Part shown: positions 1 to 7,468 of the stretch, piece after piece
How positions within the stretch are numbered: position 1 is the stretch's first letter
Layout: each line of letters starts with the position of its first letter
Virus record (IMG/VR): IMGVR_UViG_3300021962_000138
Span: 1-54,236 of that record
Length of the DNA: 54,236 bases
Direction: 5' to 3' (one strand)
DNA from: a virus
Notes under the pieces: generated by a model
What the model was told of the DNA's origin: nothing
The model's input: only the letters and a program-made list of their open reading frames with translations
Databases searched by the model: none
Position numbers and translations under genes: made by a program

Positions 1-458
1 ATGTAGAAAGAAAGAATCTACCATATCAAAATTTTACAGAAGAAGATATTGGAGAAAATAAAGCATCGGTTATGGGTAATAGATACCGTAGTATCATCGG
101 TGGTTCTCAATATCCCATTTTGACTGAAAAACAAATGCAAGGATATGATTTGGTTATATCTTGTGTAGATAATTTAGGTCTTAGAAAAACCCTCTACAAT
201 TCAAATGTTAAATGGTTAGACTTAAGGGCTCAAGGTAGAAATGCGGCCTTTGTGTCCTTTTTAGCAAATCCCGAAATTTATGATACTCTCTTAGCAGGAG
301 ATAATACTAGGTCATTCTCTTGTCAAGGTGATGAATGGGATGGCTCTAATGTAGGTGTTCATTTTATGCAAGTTACTATTGCAGGAATGGGTGCTGAATG
401 GATTCAAAGATGGTTTAACGGTGAAGAAATTAGTGATTTTAAGATGGTGAATGTATGA
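1..458 (+). CDS. E1/ThiF-like adenylyltransferase, 5' truncated
   Basis: The reading frame is open from base 3, so this gene continues off the left edge. Only the C-terminal ~151 residues are visible. Directly before the first internal ATG (base 72) the frame encodes NLPYQ and then DIGENKA, the signature of ThiF/MoeB/HesA E1 enzymes (usually NLxRQ...DIGxxKA). A later SCVDN matches the E1 metal/adenylate-binding strand, and FSCQGDE holds a candidate catalytic Cys. E1 enzymes adenylate the C-terminus of a ubiquitin-like or sulfur-carrier protein. The usual Arg of NLxRQ is Tyr here, and no CxxC zinc pair is seen in this part. It is followed, with overlaps, by a Cys-rich protein and a JAMM-like protease gene, which suggests a shared pathway. 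The family call is firm; the substrate is unknown. Confidence 0.8.
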   Translation, partial: VERKNLPYQNFTEEDIGENKASVMGNRYRSIIGGSQYPILTEKQMQGYDLVISCVDNLGLRKTLYNSNVKWLDLRAQGRNAAFVSFLANPEIYDTLLAGDNTRSFSCQGDEWDGSNVGVHFMQVTIAGMGAEWIQRWFNGEEISDFKMVNV

Positions 459-655
459 ATTTTACAGAAGATAAATTAGGAGAAATTATTGATTTTGAAT
501 TTTCTAAAGGAGAAAGAATAGTAAAGGTATTCTGTTCAATATGTTCGGCAGAATGTATTGCTCCTATTATTAAAGCAGGGGCTTTTTTAGGAGCCCATGA
601 AATGTTTCATGCGTGGGAATTTAAAATGATGTTAGAACAGGATATGATAGCATGA
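455..655 (+). CDS. small Cys/His-rich protein between E1 and JAMM genes
   Basis: A 66-residue protein of unknown family. It starts at an ATGA overlap with the E1-like gene and ends in an ATGA overlap with the JAMM gene, so the three are translationally coupled. The middle carries CSICSAEC followed by two His (GAHEMFH), a plausible single zinc site. It does not end in Gly-Gly and shows no ubiquitin-like pattern, so I do not call it the substrate of the E1. An adaptor role is only a guess from position. Confidence 0.6.
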   Translation: MNFTEDKLGEIIDFEFSKGERIVKVFCSICSAECIAPIIKAGAFLGAHEMFHAWEFKMMLEQDMIA

Positions 656-1176
656 GCGAAATAAATTATAATAATACAGATAATTATGACTATTTAGAAG
701 AAGAAGAAAGAAGAAAACTTGACGAATTGGTTTCCCTCCACATCGAAAACAATTGGGAGGGAAATTGGGAAGATAAAAAGTTCTTAGAAGCAATTTGGTA
801 TTCTTCTGTTCAAATTTTACCTTCGCTTGAAGTTCAAGTAGTGGTTGATGCAAATGATAAACTATTCATTTCTACGGGTTCTTCGGCATTGGTTTGGTTT
901 TCTACAATTCCCAAAGGGATGAGAATTCCTATCAAGTGTTGGATTCATACTCATCCATTTGGTATTGCCTATTTTAGCGGTGTTGATTGGAAAACAATCA
1001 ATACATGGAAACCCGTTATGCAGAATGCTATCGTTTTAGGAGATAACGAATTTGGTAAATGGAATCAAGAAGAACCTAATGTGTTACATCATTTCTCTTT
1101 AGGTTTAAACCCTAAATTTACAAAACAATATCAAACTTCTTTGGAAAGGTCTATTTTTTCTTCGGAGGAAGAATGA
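652..1176 (+). CDS. JAMM/MPN-type metalloprotease-like protein
   Basis: A 174-residue protein. HTHPFG (H99, H101) followed by S109 and D112 gives the JAMM pattern HxHPx6SxxD, which binds zinc in deubiquitinase-type and phage tail-assembly JAB proteases. A Glu upstream in a beta strand (near residue 60) could be the remaining catalytic residue. JAMM enzymes cleave isopeptide or C-terminal bonds next to ubiquitin-like proteins. Together with the E1-like gene two positions upstream, this suggests a virus-encoded conjugation/deconjugation or sulfur-carrier processing pair, perhaps acting on the host SAMP system (inference). The gene starts at an ATGA overlap. Residues 1-50 are acidic and not recognised. 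Confidence 0.78.
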   Translation: MSEINYNNTDNYDYLEEEERRKLDELVSLHIENNWEGNWEDKKFLEAIWYSSVQILPSLEVQVVVDANDKLFISTGSSALVWFSTIPKGMRIPIKCWIHTHPFGIAYFSGVDWKTINTWKPVMQNAIVLGDNEFGKWNQEEPNVLHHFSLGLNPKFTKQYQTSLERSIFSSEEE

Positions 1177-1283
1177 TGTGTGGAGATATACCAACAGAAT
1201 GTGTTACAGAAGATTGTAAAAATTATGCTAGATTAGATGTTTATTGTTTTGTCTGTAATAAGAAACATTCAACGGGGGTGTAA
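1173..1283 (+). CDS. mini zinc-finger protein
   Basis: A 36-codon frame beginning with ATGATG that overlaps the JAMM stop codon (ATGA). It encodes five Cys (including a CFVC pair) and a His near the end, as in a miniature treble-clef or zinc ribbon. Start-stop coupling and the Cys spacing support a real gene. Function is unknown. Confidence 0.5.
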   Translation: MMCGDIPTECVTEDCKNYARLDVYCFVCNKKHSTGV

Positions 1284-1288
1284 TTATT
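1274..1288 (+). promoter_or_regulatory. ribosome binding site that points to an ATT start
   Basis: A GGGGGTG box at 1274-1280 precedes the Cys-rich frame that ends at 1510. No ATG, GTG or TTG occurs in that frame between the upstream stop (1259-1261) and the conserved Cys residues. An ATT at 1286 lies 9 nt after the start of the GGTG box, the same offset seen at several genes in this window. Confidence 0.4.
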
Positions 1289-1510
1289 CCTACACAATTA
1301 TGTATTTTTTGTGAAAAAAGATATGATGTTAAGCCTTCCAATGTAGTTAGAAATGGGTTTAAACCCACTTGTTACGATTGCCGCCTATCTTTGCCTCCCG
1401 AAGAATTTCGATGCAAGGCAAAAACAACAAAAAATACTCAATGTAAATTATGGAAAAGGTTAGGCAAACACACTTGCGGAACACATAGAATGATGGAGGA
1501 TAAAATATGA
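1286..1510 (+). CDS. zinc-finger protein, probable ATT start
   Basis: A ~74-residue Cys-rich protein. A first half with CIFC and CYDC looks like a zinc ribbon. The second half has the pattern RCxAxT-(n)-QCK-(n)-TCGTH, a small C/C/C/H module common in viral proteins. The frame ends in an ATGA overlap with the next gene, which fits a translated member of the operon. The best-placed initiation codon is ATT at 1286, because no standard start codon is available upstream of the first Cys pair. A sequencing indel is the alternative explanation. Confidence 0.55.
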   Translation: MPTQLCIFCEKRYDVKPSNVVRNGFKPTCYDCRLSLPPEEFRCKAKTTKNTQCKLWKRLGKHTCGTHRMMEDKI

Positions 1511-1986
1511 AATTTAATTTTAAAGAAGACTACATGGAAAAAAATCTACTAAGAACAATAAATGTAACATTAGCACTTAAGGGTGAATATATTCATCCAT
1601 CAATGAAACTAACTGCTTACCATGAAAACATAACAAATACAGGAATAGGTTTAGATGGAAACCTATTACTGAAATGTTTAGATTGTGGTTGTAGTGATGA
1701 AGATGAAAACTATAAAGAATACTGTTCTACTATTGTTAGACATATTCGATGTAAAGACGAAGACTGTAATAATTGGGCTCATCCCGATAAATTATATTGT
1801 AATGCTCACTTGATAGAAGTGAAAGAATGTATGCTTTGTGGGGATAATACCCAAAACATACTTGAACAGGTATGCAATAAAAACGAATGCTATGAAGCAT
1901 TTATGAGAATAAAATATGGTGAAAATTATGAAGAAGATAGAAGAGCAAGAACAAAACCCAAACTTAGAACAAATTTTAGATATTAA
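1507..1986 (+). CDS. Cys-rich protein with several putative zinc sites
   Basis: A 159-residue protein starting at an ATGA overlap. After ~55 residues without Cys, the rest carries many paired Cys/His: CLDCGC, RCKDEDC, YCNAH, CMLCG and C-(5)-C. This suggests two or three zinc-binding modules. The C-terminal ~20 residues are basic (RRARTKPK), consistent with nucleic-acid binding. The family is not recognised. It belongs to a run of Cys-rich small proteins that starts after the JAMM gene. Confidence 0.6.
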   Translation: MKFNFKEDYMEKNLLRTINVTLALKGEYIHPSMKLTAYHENITNTGIGLDGNLLLKCLDCGCSDEDENYKEYCSTIVRHIRCKDEDCNNWAHPDKLYCNAHLIEVKECMLCGDNTQNILEQVCNKNECYEAFMRIKYGENYEEDRRARTKPKLRTNFRY

Positions 1987-2131
1987 AGAAGAAATGGAAT
2001 ATATAGTAGCAGGATTAAATAATCTTGAAGAAGATATGGCTAATCTTGATACCTTGAAAAAAGCAATCCGTGAAATTCAAGAATTTCTTATAGAAAACCA
2101 TGATGCTTTCCTTATCCACAGGGTAGTTTAA
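1928..2131 (+). CDS. small coiled-coil protein
   Basis: A 67-residue acidic, Leu/Glu-rich helical protein, probably one coiled coil. An ATG at 1916 is in frame, but the ATG at 1928 lies 10 nt after the start of a GGTG box (1918), matching the spacing at other genes, so I prefer it. The gene overlaps the preceding Cys-rich gene by ~59 nt in another frame. Function is unknown. Confidence 0.5.
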   Translation: MKKIEEQEQNPNLEQILDIKEEMEYIVAGLNNLEEDMANLDTLKKAIREIQEFLIENHDAFLIHRVV

Positions 2132-2156
2132 ATGGGTCTTTATTAATAAGAATTAC

Positions 2157-2381
2157 ATGAAAGCCGTAGGCCAATGGGTTGTTATGCAAAAGGTAGAAAA
2201 TGAGAGTTTAGGAGGCATTATCAGTAGTTCCGAAAATGTAGGGCTTGTTCTTGATTGTGCCGTTGATGAATCTATTATAGGAAAAAAGGTTTGCTTTGAT
2301 TCTCAAAGTGGTAGATTTCATCTTGACTATCTTTTTGTTGAGTATGATAAAATCTATGGACTTATGGAGGAAGAAGCATGA
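2157..2381 (+). CDS. groES: GroES-like co-chaperonin
   Basis: A 74-residue protein (bacterial GroES has ~97). It has a VVMQK strand near the start, a GGII motif in the position of the mobile loop (GGIVL in GroES), a GKKVCF strand, and an ending resembling the GroES dome/base strand (YDKIYGLME). It directly precedes and overlaps (ATGA) the GroEL-like gene, the usual groES-groEL order. As the lid it would close the GroEL ring over a folding client, here likely viral capsid or replication proteins (inference). The shortening is mainly in the roof region. Sequence similarity alone is weak; position raises confidence. Confidence 0.72.
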   Translation: MKAVGQWVVMQKVENESLGGIISSSENVGLVLDCAVDESIIGKKVCFDSQSGRFHLDYLFVEYDKIYGLMEEEA

Positions 2382-3880
2382 TTATCTTTAATGATGAAGT
2401 AAAACAAAAACTCCTTCAAGGTATTGATTTAGTTGCTGATTCTGTTTCTATTACTTTAGGGCCACAATCAAAAACTGCAATTTTACAAGGCAATCCCCCA
2501 ATTGTTATAAATGATGGAGTAACAATTGCTAAACATATTTCTCATACTGACCCTTATGTTCAAATGGGAATACAATTGGTGCAAAATCTAACGAATAAAG
2601 CACAAAGCAAAGCAGGTGATGGAACAACAACGGCTTGCATCTTAGCAAGAGCCATGTGTCATAATATTGCTAAATTAAATATTGCTAACTTTCATCAATT
2701 TCGACAGGAAATAGATACTCTTAGAGATGCTATGATTGAACAATTAGATAAGTTAGCAATAGAAGTAGATGATGAGTCTATTGAAAGTGTAGCAAAAATT
2801 TCATCAAATAACGATGAAGCATTGGGTAGTTTAATCGCTCAAGTATTCCGCCATGTAGGTAGGGATGGGGTTATTACAGTTCAAGAAGGACATGGATTAA
2901 CAACAACCTATGAATTAAAGGACGGACTAGAAATTGACAATGGTTTTATTTCTCATCTTTTTGCGAATCAAGATAATGGGTCTTGTGTTTTGAACAATCC
3001 TTTAATTGTAACCACTAATAAAATCATTAGAAACTTTCAAGACCTTTTGCCTATATTGGAATATGCTTCTACAAACGGACATTCGATTTTCTTAATCTGT
3101 AAAGATTTACAAGGTTCAGCACTAAGTAATGTATTAGCAAATGTCATTCAAAATAGAATTGAGATTTGTGTAATACAAGGGCCGAATCATGGAGATGTTC
3201 AACTTGATGAATTGAAAGATATAGTTTCAGTAGTTGGTGGTAAAGTCTTTACAGAAGAAGCAAAAGATAATTTACAAATTTTTACAAAAGAAGATTTCGG
3301 TAAATGTGATAGAGTAGTAATAGACCAACTTTCTACCACTATAATTGGTGGAGAAGGCGACACAACTGATAGAATACAAGCCATAAATAATCTTTACAAT
3401 GAGGCGAACAATGATTGGATTAGGGATAGATTAGCAAAAAGACTTAGCCGATTAAAAGGCGGAGTTGCGGTCATTCATGTCGGAGGAGGTTCTAGTATAG
3501 AACTAAGAGAAACAAAAGAACGCTTAGATGATGCGTTGAATTCAACAAAAGCCGCACTTCAAGAAGGAGTTATAGTTGGAGGAGGATTAGGTTTGCTTCA
3601 AGCAGTTTCAAATATTGAAGGTGCTAAGTCGTGGTTTGTAGATTCTTTAATGACTCCAATAAATGTGTTGTTAGAGAATGGCTCTATGTCCGATGCAGAA
3701 TGGGATAATATTAACATTAAAGATAATGTAGGATATAATGCCTCAAAGGGCTATTGTGAAAATTTGCTTGAAGCGAAAATCATTGACCCCGTTAAAGTAA
3801 CAAAGAGTAGTTTAACTGCGGCTATGTCAATTGCTTCTATGTTCCTAACTACAGAAGTAGCAGTATTAAGAGGAGAATAA
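2378..3880 (+). CDS. groEL: group I chaperonin (GroEL/Hsp60-like)
   Basis: A 500-residue protein, slightly shorter than bacterial GroEL (~548). It has TLGPQ near residue 27, the nucleotide-binding AGDGTTTA (79-86), VGRDGVITVQEG in the intermediate/apical region, and a late block LKGGVAVIHVGG...ERLDDAL...EGVIVGGG. That block contains the catalytic Asp of the RVxDAL motif. These are group I (bacterial-type) signatures, not thermosome ones. The C-terminal Gly-Gly-Met tail is absent. It is coupled to the GroES-like gene. It would fold virus proteins in the host cytoplasm. The group I type in an archaeal virus is notable. Confidence 0.93.
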   Translation: MIIFNDEVKQKLLQGIDLVADSVSITLGPQSKTAILQGNPPIVINDGVTIAKHISHTDPYVQMGIQLVQNLTNKAQSKAGDGTTTACILARAMCHNIAKLNIANFHQFRQEIDTLRDAMIEQLDKLAIEVDDESIESVAKISSNNDEALGSLIAQVFRHVGRDGVITVQEGHGLTTTYELKDGLEIDNGFISHLFANQDNGSCVLNNPLIVTTNKIIRNFQDLLPILEYASTNGHSIFLICKDLQGSALSNVLANVIQNRIEICVIQGPNHGDVQLDELKDIVSVVGGKVFTEEAKDNLQIFTKEDFGKCDRVVIDQLSTTIIGGEGDTTDRIQAINNLYNEANNDWIRDRLAKRLSRLKGGVAVIHVGGGSSIELRETKERLDDALNSTKAALQEGVIVGGGLGLLQAVSNIEGAKSWFVDSLMTPINVLLENGSMSDAEWDNINIKDNVGYNASKGYCENLLEAKIIDPVKVTKSSLTAAMSIASMFLTTEVAVLRGE

Positions 3881-3882
3881 AC

Positions 3883-4050
3883 ATGAAAAGATGGGATATT
3901 AAAATGCTAACTTCATTTGGTCAAGAGTCATATATCGTTATGGATTCTAAACAGAAAGAAAACTCTTATCAAACTAAAAATTACCTTATTGCTTTGACGG
4001 TTTGTAATGCGTTAAATAGAATTGCTGATTCATTGAATGAGGAGGAATAA
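3883..4050 (+). CDS. small hypothetical protein
   Basis: A 55-residue protein starting just after the chaperonin, with GGAG about 8 nt before the ATG. It is a mixed alpha/beta sequence with no Cys and no membrane segment. The family is not recognised. Coupling to the chaperonin gene suggests co-expression only. Confidence 0.55.
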   Translation: MKRWDIKMLTSFGQESYIVMDSKQKENSYQTKNYLIALTVCNALNRIADSLNEEE

Positions 4051-4083
4051 ATATGATTATTTTTTGTATGGATTGTGAAAATA

Positions 4084-4176
4084 ATGGAATGTTCTATTTG
4101 TCATAGGTCAGTTTTAAAAGAACATTTAATTGATAATGATTTCTGTAAAGATTGTTGGGAGTTGATTTCTAATTGA
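4084..4176 (+). CDS. mini zinc ribbon
   Basis: A 30-residue frame with CSIC and, 17 residues later, CKDC: two CxxC knuckles as in the smallest zinc ribbons. It ends in a TTGA overlap with the next gene. An overlapping 17-codon frame at 4053-4106 is less convincing. Confidence 0.5.
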   Translation: MECSICHRSVLKEHLIDNDFCKDCWELISN

Positions 4177-4577
4177 CACAAAAAAGAGCAATTACTGTTT
4201 CTTTACCCGCACCACATAATGCGGAAATTCAATGCCCTATTTGTGAAAAAAACGGTTGTAAGGTTTGTGAATTTAGTGGTAAAATAACCTTTCAAGTTGC
4301 TCCACAAATACCTATTCAAAGAGGACACATTATCAAATATGTAGTAGATAATATACACGATGTTGCTTCCGAAATTACTAGAATGTATGGTTTGACTCCC
4401 GAAATAAACACCAAAGAAATTATTGAAATCAATGGTGGTCAATGGGAAATCGTGCAAATTTCATCTTTAGGTGGGGCTTGTTGGGTAGCCAATAGATTAG
4501 ATGTTTTAGATACCCCCCATTATTTTATTTCAAGAAAAGAACTTGAAAAATTTAAGCAGGGGTGGTTAATTGACTGA
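4173..4577 (+). CDS. zinc-knuckle protein of unknown function
   Basis: A 134-residue protein with a TTG start that overlaps the preceding stop codon. CPIC-(5)-CKVC at residues ~21-31 forms a compact zinc knuckle, resembling the CxxC pairs of DnaJ-type or zinc-ribbon modules. The remaining ~100 residues are a mixed alpha/beta domain that I do not recognise. The next gene overlaps it by 8 nt. Confidence 0.6.
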   Translation: MTQKRAITVSLPAPHNAEIQCPICEKNGCKVCEFSGKITFQVAPQIPIQRGHIIKYVVDNIHDVASEITRMYGLTPEINTKEIIEINGGQWEIVQISSLGGACWVANRLDVLDTPHYFISRKELEKFKQGWLID

Positions 4578-4779
4578 CAATTTAGAATTCAAAGGCCGAG
4601 TAGTGCGTGATGAAAACTCGGAAATTAAACTACATTCGGGCAAATATTGGGGAATACAAGTCATAGATATTCGTTGGTATAATGAAGATAAACCTTCAAG
4701 AAAAGGAATAAGATTAAATGTTAAAGAAGCAAAACTAGTGAAAGAACTATTAGAAAAAATATTAGAGGAAGAAATATGA
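4570..4779 (+). CDS. PC4-like single-stranded DNA-binding protein (tentative)
   Basis: A 69-residue protein with a TTG start 9 nt after the start of a GGTG box. The stretch IDIRWY-(n)-KPSRKGIRL followed by a C-terminal amphipathic helix matches the PC4/YdbC pattern (beta strand VxIRxyy, loop with PxxKGIxL, then a helix). PC4-fold proteins form dimers that bind single-stranded DNA and assist transcription or replication. The neighbours include a DNA ligase and clamp loader, which fits. The match is by pattern over a short protein, so it is moderate. Confidence 0.5.
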   Translation: MTDNLEFKGRVVRDENSEIKLHSGKYWGIQVIDIRWYNEDKPSRKGIRLNVKEAKLVKELLEKILEEEI

Positions 4780-5150
4780 AAATATGGGAATTATCAGCGA
4801 ACTCAAAAAACCACGATAAATTTGTTAAGTGGGCTGAAACGATAGAAAAGAAACTACCTAAGAATTTGAAAGAACCATTTAGAGAATCTTGGCCTCTTAT
4901 TCAAAATGCCGACTCTATGGTTCGTGGGGCATTTATTGTTCATTGGTCTTTGATTATTCAAGACCCAATAAGTGAAGTAGCAATACCTATTGTTATTGGC
5001 TCTTTATCATATATGCAACAAGCGGCTGAATCAGTTGGCCGTCTTGACTTAAGCCAAACACTTCAAGCCATGATGCAAAACATTCCTAGAATCCGCCATG
5101 AAATAACCATGACAAATGTTACATTGGAGGAATCAAATGAAGAAGAATGA
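4776..5150 (+). CDS. hypothetical helical protein
   Basis: A 124-residue protein starting at an ATGA overlap. It appears all-helical, with a moderately hydrophobic centre (residues ~50-80) that is too polar for a clear membrane span. The C-terminus is acidic. The family is not recognised. It lies between the PC4-like gene and the ligase. Confidence 0.55.
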   Translation: MKIWELSANSKNHDKFVKWAETIEKKLPKNLKEPFRESWPLIQNADSMVRGAFIVHWSLIIQDPISEVAIPIVIGSLSYMQQAAESVGRLDLSQTLQAMMQNIPRIRHEITMTNVTLEESNEEE

Positions 5151-5286
5151 ATGGGTTAGTTTAGCAAACTACCTTTGGAAAATATCAGAAATAAAACACC
5201 CCCGTTCTCCTCTTATCAAAGAAATGATAAGAAAATTAAATGCAAATATGGAAGTGATAATAGATGAATTTAATGAAGATGAGTAG
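5137..5286 (+). CDS. small hypothetical protein upstream of ligase
   Basis: A 49-residue protein with GGAGG 6 nt before the ATG. It overlaps both the preceding gene (14 nt) and the ligase gene (23 nt), a tight packing typical of this virus. It is helical with an acidic C-terminus. The family is unknown. Confidence 0.55.
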   Translation: MKKNEWVSLANYLWKISEIKHPRSPLIKEMIRKLNANMEVIIDEFNEDE

Positions 5287-6796
5287 GCTATTAGAGGCTA
5301 CTGAATTCGATAACCCCAAATCAAAAATAAACAGGATTTCAAGAACCTTAAAAGAAGAAGATAACGATACAAGAATCAAAGTATTAAGAGTTCTTTCTTT
5401 AGATTTAAAACAGAATAACATTGGTTTAGTAAAGGGAAAGAAATGGCTTGCCGAAGCATTCGGTATCTTTGAAGATGAATTAGATATGGTTTATACTTCC
5501 GTTGAAGATATTGGAGAAACGGCTAAAATTTTAGATAGCACAGAAAACTCCATTGAATATTCTTTGAATAATCTAATTCATTTGTTAGAATTAGATTGTT
5601 CAAATCATTCTATTGCATTTCCTACCATTAAAGAAACTCTTCTTTCTATGTCGGATTTAGAAAGAAAATGGTTTGTAAAGTATTGGTTAAGGTTGCCGAA
5701 AAACGGACTCAATGAAGCAACCATGATTAAAATTTTAGCAAAGATTTTCTCTAAATCAATTACTGATGTGAAAAATCATTGGAATCATTTTACAATCGAA
5801 GAATTAGTGAATGCCTATTCCAATAATAGAGAACTTGTTCCTTCACTTAATCATGGTCGTTTCATAAAGCCAATGCTTGCTAAAGAAGTAGAACCGTCTA
5901 AGTGGAAAGAAACCTCTATTGTGGATTTCAAGTATGATGGAAACAGATACCAAATACACAAAGAAAACGAATCAGTTATTATTTTCAATAGGAAAGGTTC
6001 CATAGTTAATTATCAATTCCCCGATGTAGTAGAAAGAATATTACATCAATATGATGATGGTATTTATGATGGTGAAATTTATCCAATAAATTCTCAAGGC
6101 CACCCCATAGAACACAAACACATGGGAACGAGAGTTCATTCTAAAAATTGGGAAGATGCTAAAAAGGTAGAAGTGAAATGGGTAGTGTTCGATTGCCTTA
6201 AAATCAAAGGCAAGAACATAATGCACCTTCCATATGAAGAAAGAATACAGGAGTTTTCTCACTTACCATATCAAGCCCAAAGACAAGTAGGAGGAGATTT
6301 TATGTCCTTCTACAATAGAGCAATAAGCGAAGGTTTTGAAGGAGTTATTGTAAAAGATAATGAAAGCCCATACCTCGCAGGTTCTAGAAGCATAGCATGG
6401 GCTAAATACAAGCCTCCACGAATAGAATTAGATGTTGTTATTGTAGGAGCAAGATATGGAGAGGGTTCAAATGTCAATGTATTCTCTTCTTTTGATATTG
6501 CCGTAAAAGAAAGTTTTGATACCGCCAATGGTTTCAAAGTGATAGGGAGCGTGGGAACAGGATTTAGCCAACAAGACTTATCCTTCTTAACAAGAGAATT
6601 AAGAAGATTTACTCAAGGCGTTACAAAAAATACCTATCATTTTCTACCGAGAGTTATTTTAACGGTCAATGCTGACTTAGTAACAAGAAATGCAGAAGGG
6701 GATTTGGCTTTGCGATTTCCTAGAATGATAAGAATTAGAGAAGATAAAATAGTAAGTGAAATAAATACACTTGAAGATGTTGAATTATTCAGTTAG
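5264..6796 (+). CDS. lig: ATP-dependent DNA ligase
   Basis: A 510-residue protein. The nucleotidyltransferase motif I KYDGNR (Lys ~223, the AMP acceptor) follows an N-terminal helical DNA-binding domain. Motif III lies in DGEIYP, IIIa in VVFDCL, IV in EGVIVK and V in AWAKYK. Motif VI RFPRMIRIREDK lies near the C-terminus in an OB fold. All catalytic motifs are intact. It seals nicks using ATP, joining Okazaki fragments in viral replication. An AGTG box 11 nt upstream supports the ATG at 5264; an ATG at 5279 is possible. The window also encodes a second, unusual ligase-like protein (47324-49816). Confidence 0.95.
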   Translation: MNLMKMSRLLEATEFDNPKSKINRISRTLKEEDNDTRIKVLRVLSLDLKQNNIGLVKGKKWLAEAFGIFEDELDMVYTSVEDIGETAKILDSTENSIEYSLNNLIHLLELDCSNHSIAFPTIKETLLSMSDLERKWFVKYWLRLPKNGLNEATMIKILAKIFSKSITDVKNHWNHFTIEELVNAYSNNRELVPSLNHGRFIKPMLAKEVEPSKWKETSIVDFKYDGNRYQIHKENESVIIFNRKGSIVNYQFPDVVERILHQYDDGIYDGEIYPINSQGHPIEHKHMGTRVHSKNWEDAKKVEVKWVVFDCLKIKGKNIMHLPYEERIQEFSHLPYQAQRQVGGDFMSFYNRAISEGFEGVIVKDNESPYLAGSRSIAWAKYKPPRIELDVVIVGARYGEGSNVNVFSSFDIAVKESFDTANGFKVIGSVGTGFSQQDLSFLTRELRRFTQGVTKNTYHFLPRVILTVNADLVTRNAEGDLALRFPRMIRIREDKIVSEINTLEDVELFS

Positions 6797-6804
6797 GTGA
6801 AACT

Positions 6805-7101
6805 ATGAAAGAGGTAGCAAAATTCTTTGCTTCTTTTCCTAAAGTATCATCCATACTCTTTTCTTTGTCGGAACCTCTATCCGATGAAGAAGAATTTGTA
6901 TTAACAGAATACAATACAATAATGCTCTTCCAAAAGAAAATACTTTCTCCATGTCTTTTTCTTTTTACGGATGATAGCATTACTGTTCATATAGGAACAA
7001 TCAATGAAAAAATAGTTGTTTTAATCCAAAACAATATTTCTTTCTTTCTTAAAGATATAGATATGCCTTTTTCTTTGGTGGGGGTTTCTAGTCATGTATA
7101 G
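6805..7101 (+). CDS. hypothetical protein
   Basis: A 98-residue protein right after the ligase. It is rich in hydrophobic beta-strand-like stretches, with no clear motif. The family is not recognised. It overlaps the LAGLIDADG-like gene by 8 nt. Confidence 0.55.
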   Translation: MKEVAKFFASFPKVSSILFSLSEPLSDEEEFVLTEYNTIMLFQKKILSPCLFLFTDDSITVHIGTINEKIVVLIQNNISFFLKDIDMPFSLVGVSSHV

Positions 7102-7468
7102 TAAAGAAATGCTTATAGGTATTTTCTTAGCCAAAGGAAATTTCGTTTCTGTAGTATCGAGAAATGACTCAACAAAAATAGGCTATAAAGTTCTTCTTTT
7201 TATCTATCTTAGAGGCAATCTTGATTTCTTAAAAGCGGTAAAGCGTTCTCTACATACAGTAGGTATAGAATCTAAACTAGAAAAGAATAGACTGAAAATT
7301 AGTTCGGATAGAATTTATAAGATATTAGATATGATTCCCGAATATACAATAGCGAATAAAAATACTCTTGATGAGTTTAGACAAATAGCAGACCTTATTA
7401 AAAATAAAAAACACCTAACTCTAAAGGGCTTAGAAATAATAATGAAAATGAAAGGGGCAATAGAATGA
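7094..7468 (+). CDS. LAGLIDADG-derived protein, catalytic residue lost
   Basis: A 124-residue protein matching a single LAGLIDADG domain. The opening helix LIGIFLAKGNF aligns with L-x-G-(x)-DAEGSF. The middle has the beta-strand saddle and the segment with FLKAVKRSL, and the C-terminus HLTLKGLEII matches the usual HLTxxGLxxI helix. The catalytic acidic residue of the first helix is Lys here. A single-motif enzyme would need that residue, so it is probably not a nuclease. It may be a DNA-binding protein (inference). GGGGG lies ~9 nt before the ATG. It is not inside another gene, unlike an active homing endonuclease. Confidence 0.65.
   Translation: MYSKEMLIGIFLAKGNFVSVVSRNDSTKIGYKVLLFIYLRGNLDFLKAVKRSLHTVGIESKLEKNRLKISSDRIYKILDMIPEYTIANKNTLDEFRQIADLIKNKKHLTLKGLEIIMKMKGAIE

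Noticed and set aside
455-655. Considered as the ubiquitin-like partner of the E1-like enzyme
   Set aside because: It has no C-terminal Gly-Gly and is Cys/His-rich, unlike a beta-grasp modifier.
2157-2381. Considered calling this unknown because it is only 74 residues
   Set aside because: The GGII loop, GKKV strand and direct coupling to GroEL together support a GroES-like protein.
7094-7468. Active homing endonuclease
   Set aside because: The catalytic acidic residue is replaced by Lys and the gene is not inserted in a target gene.
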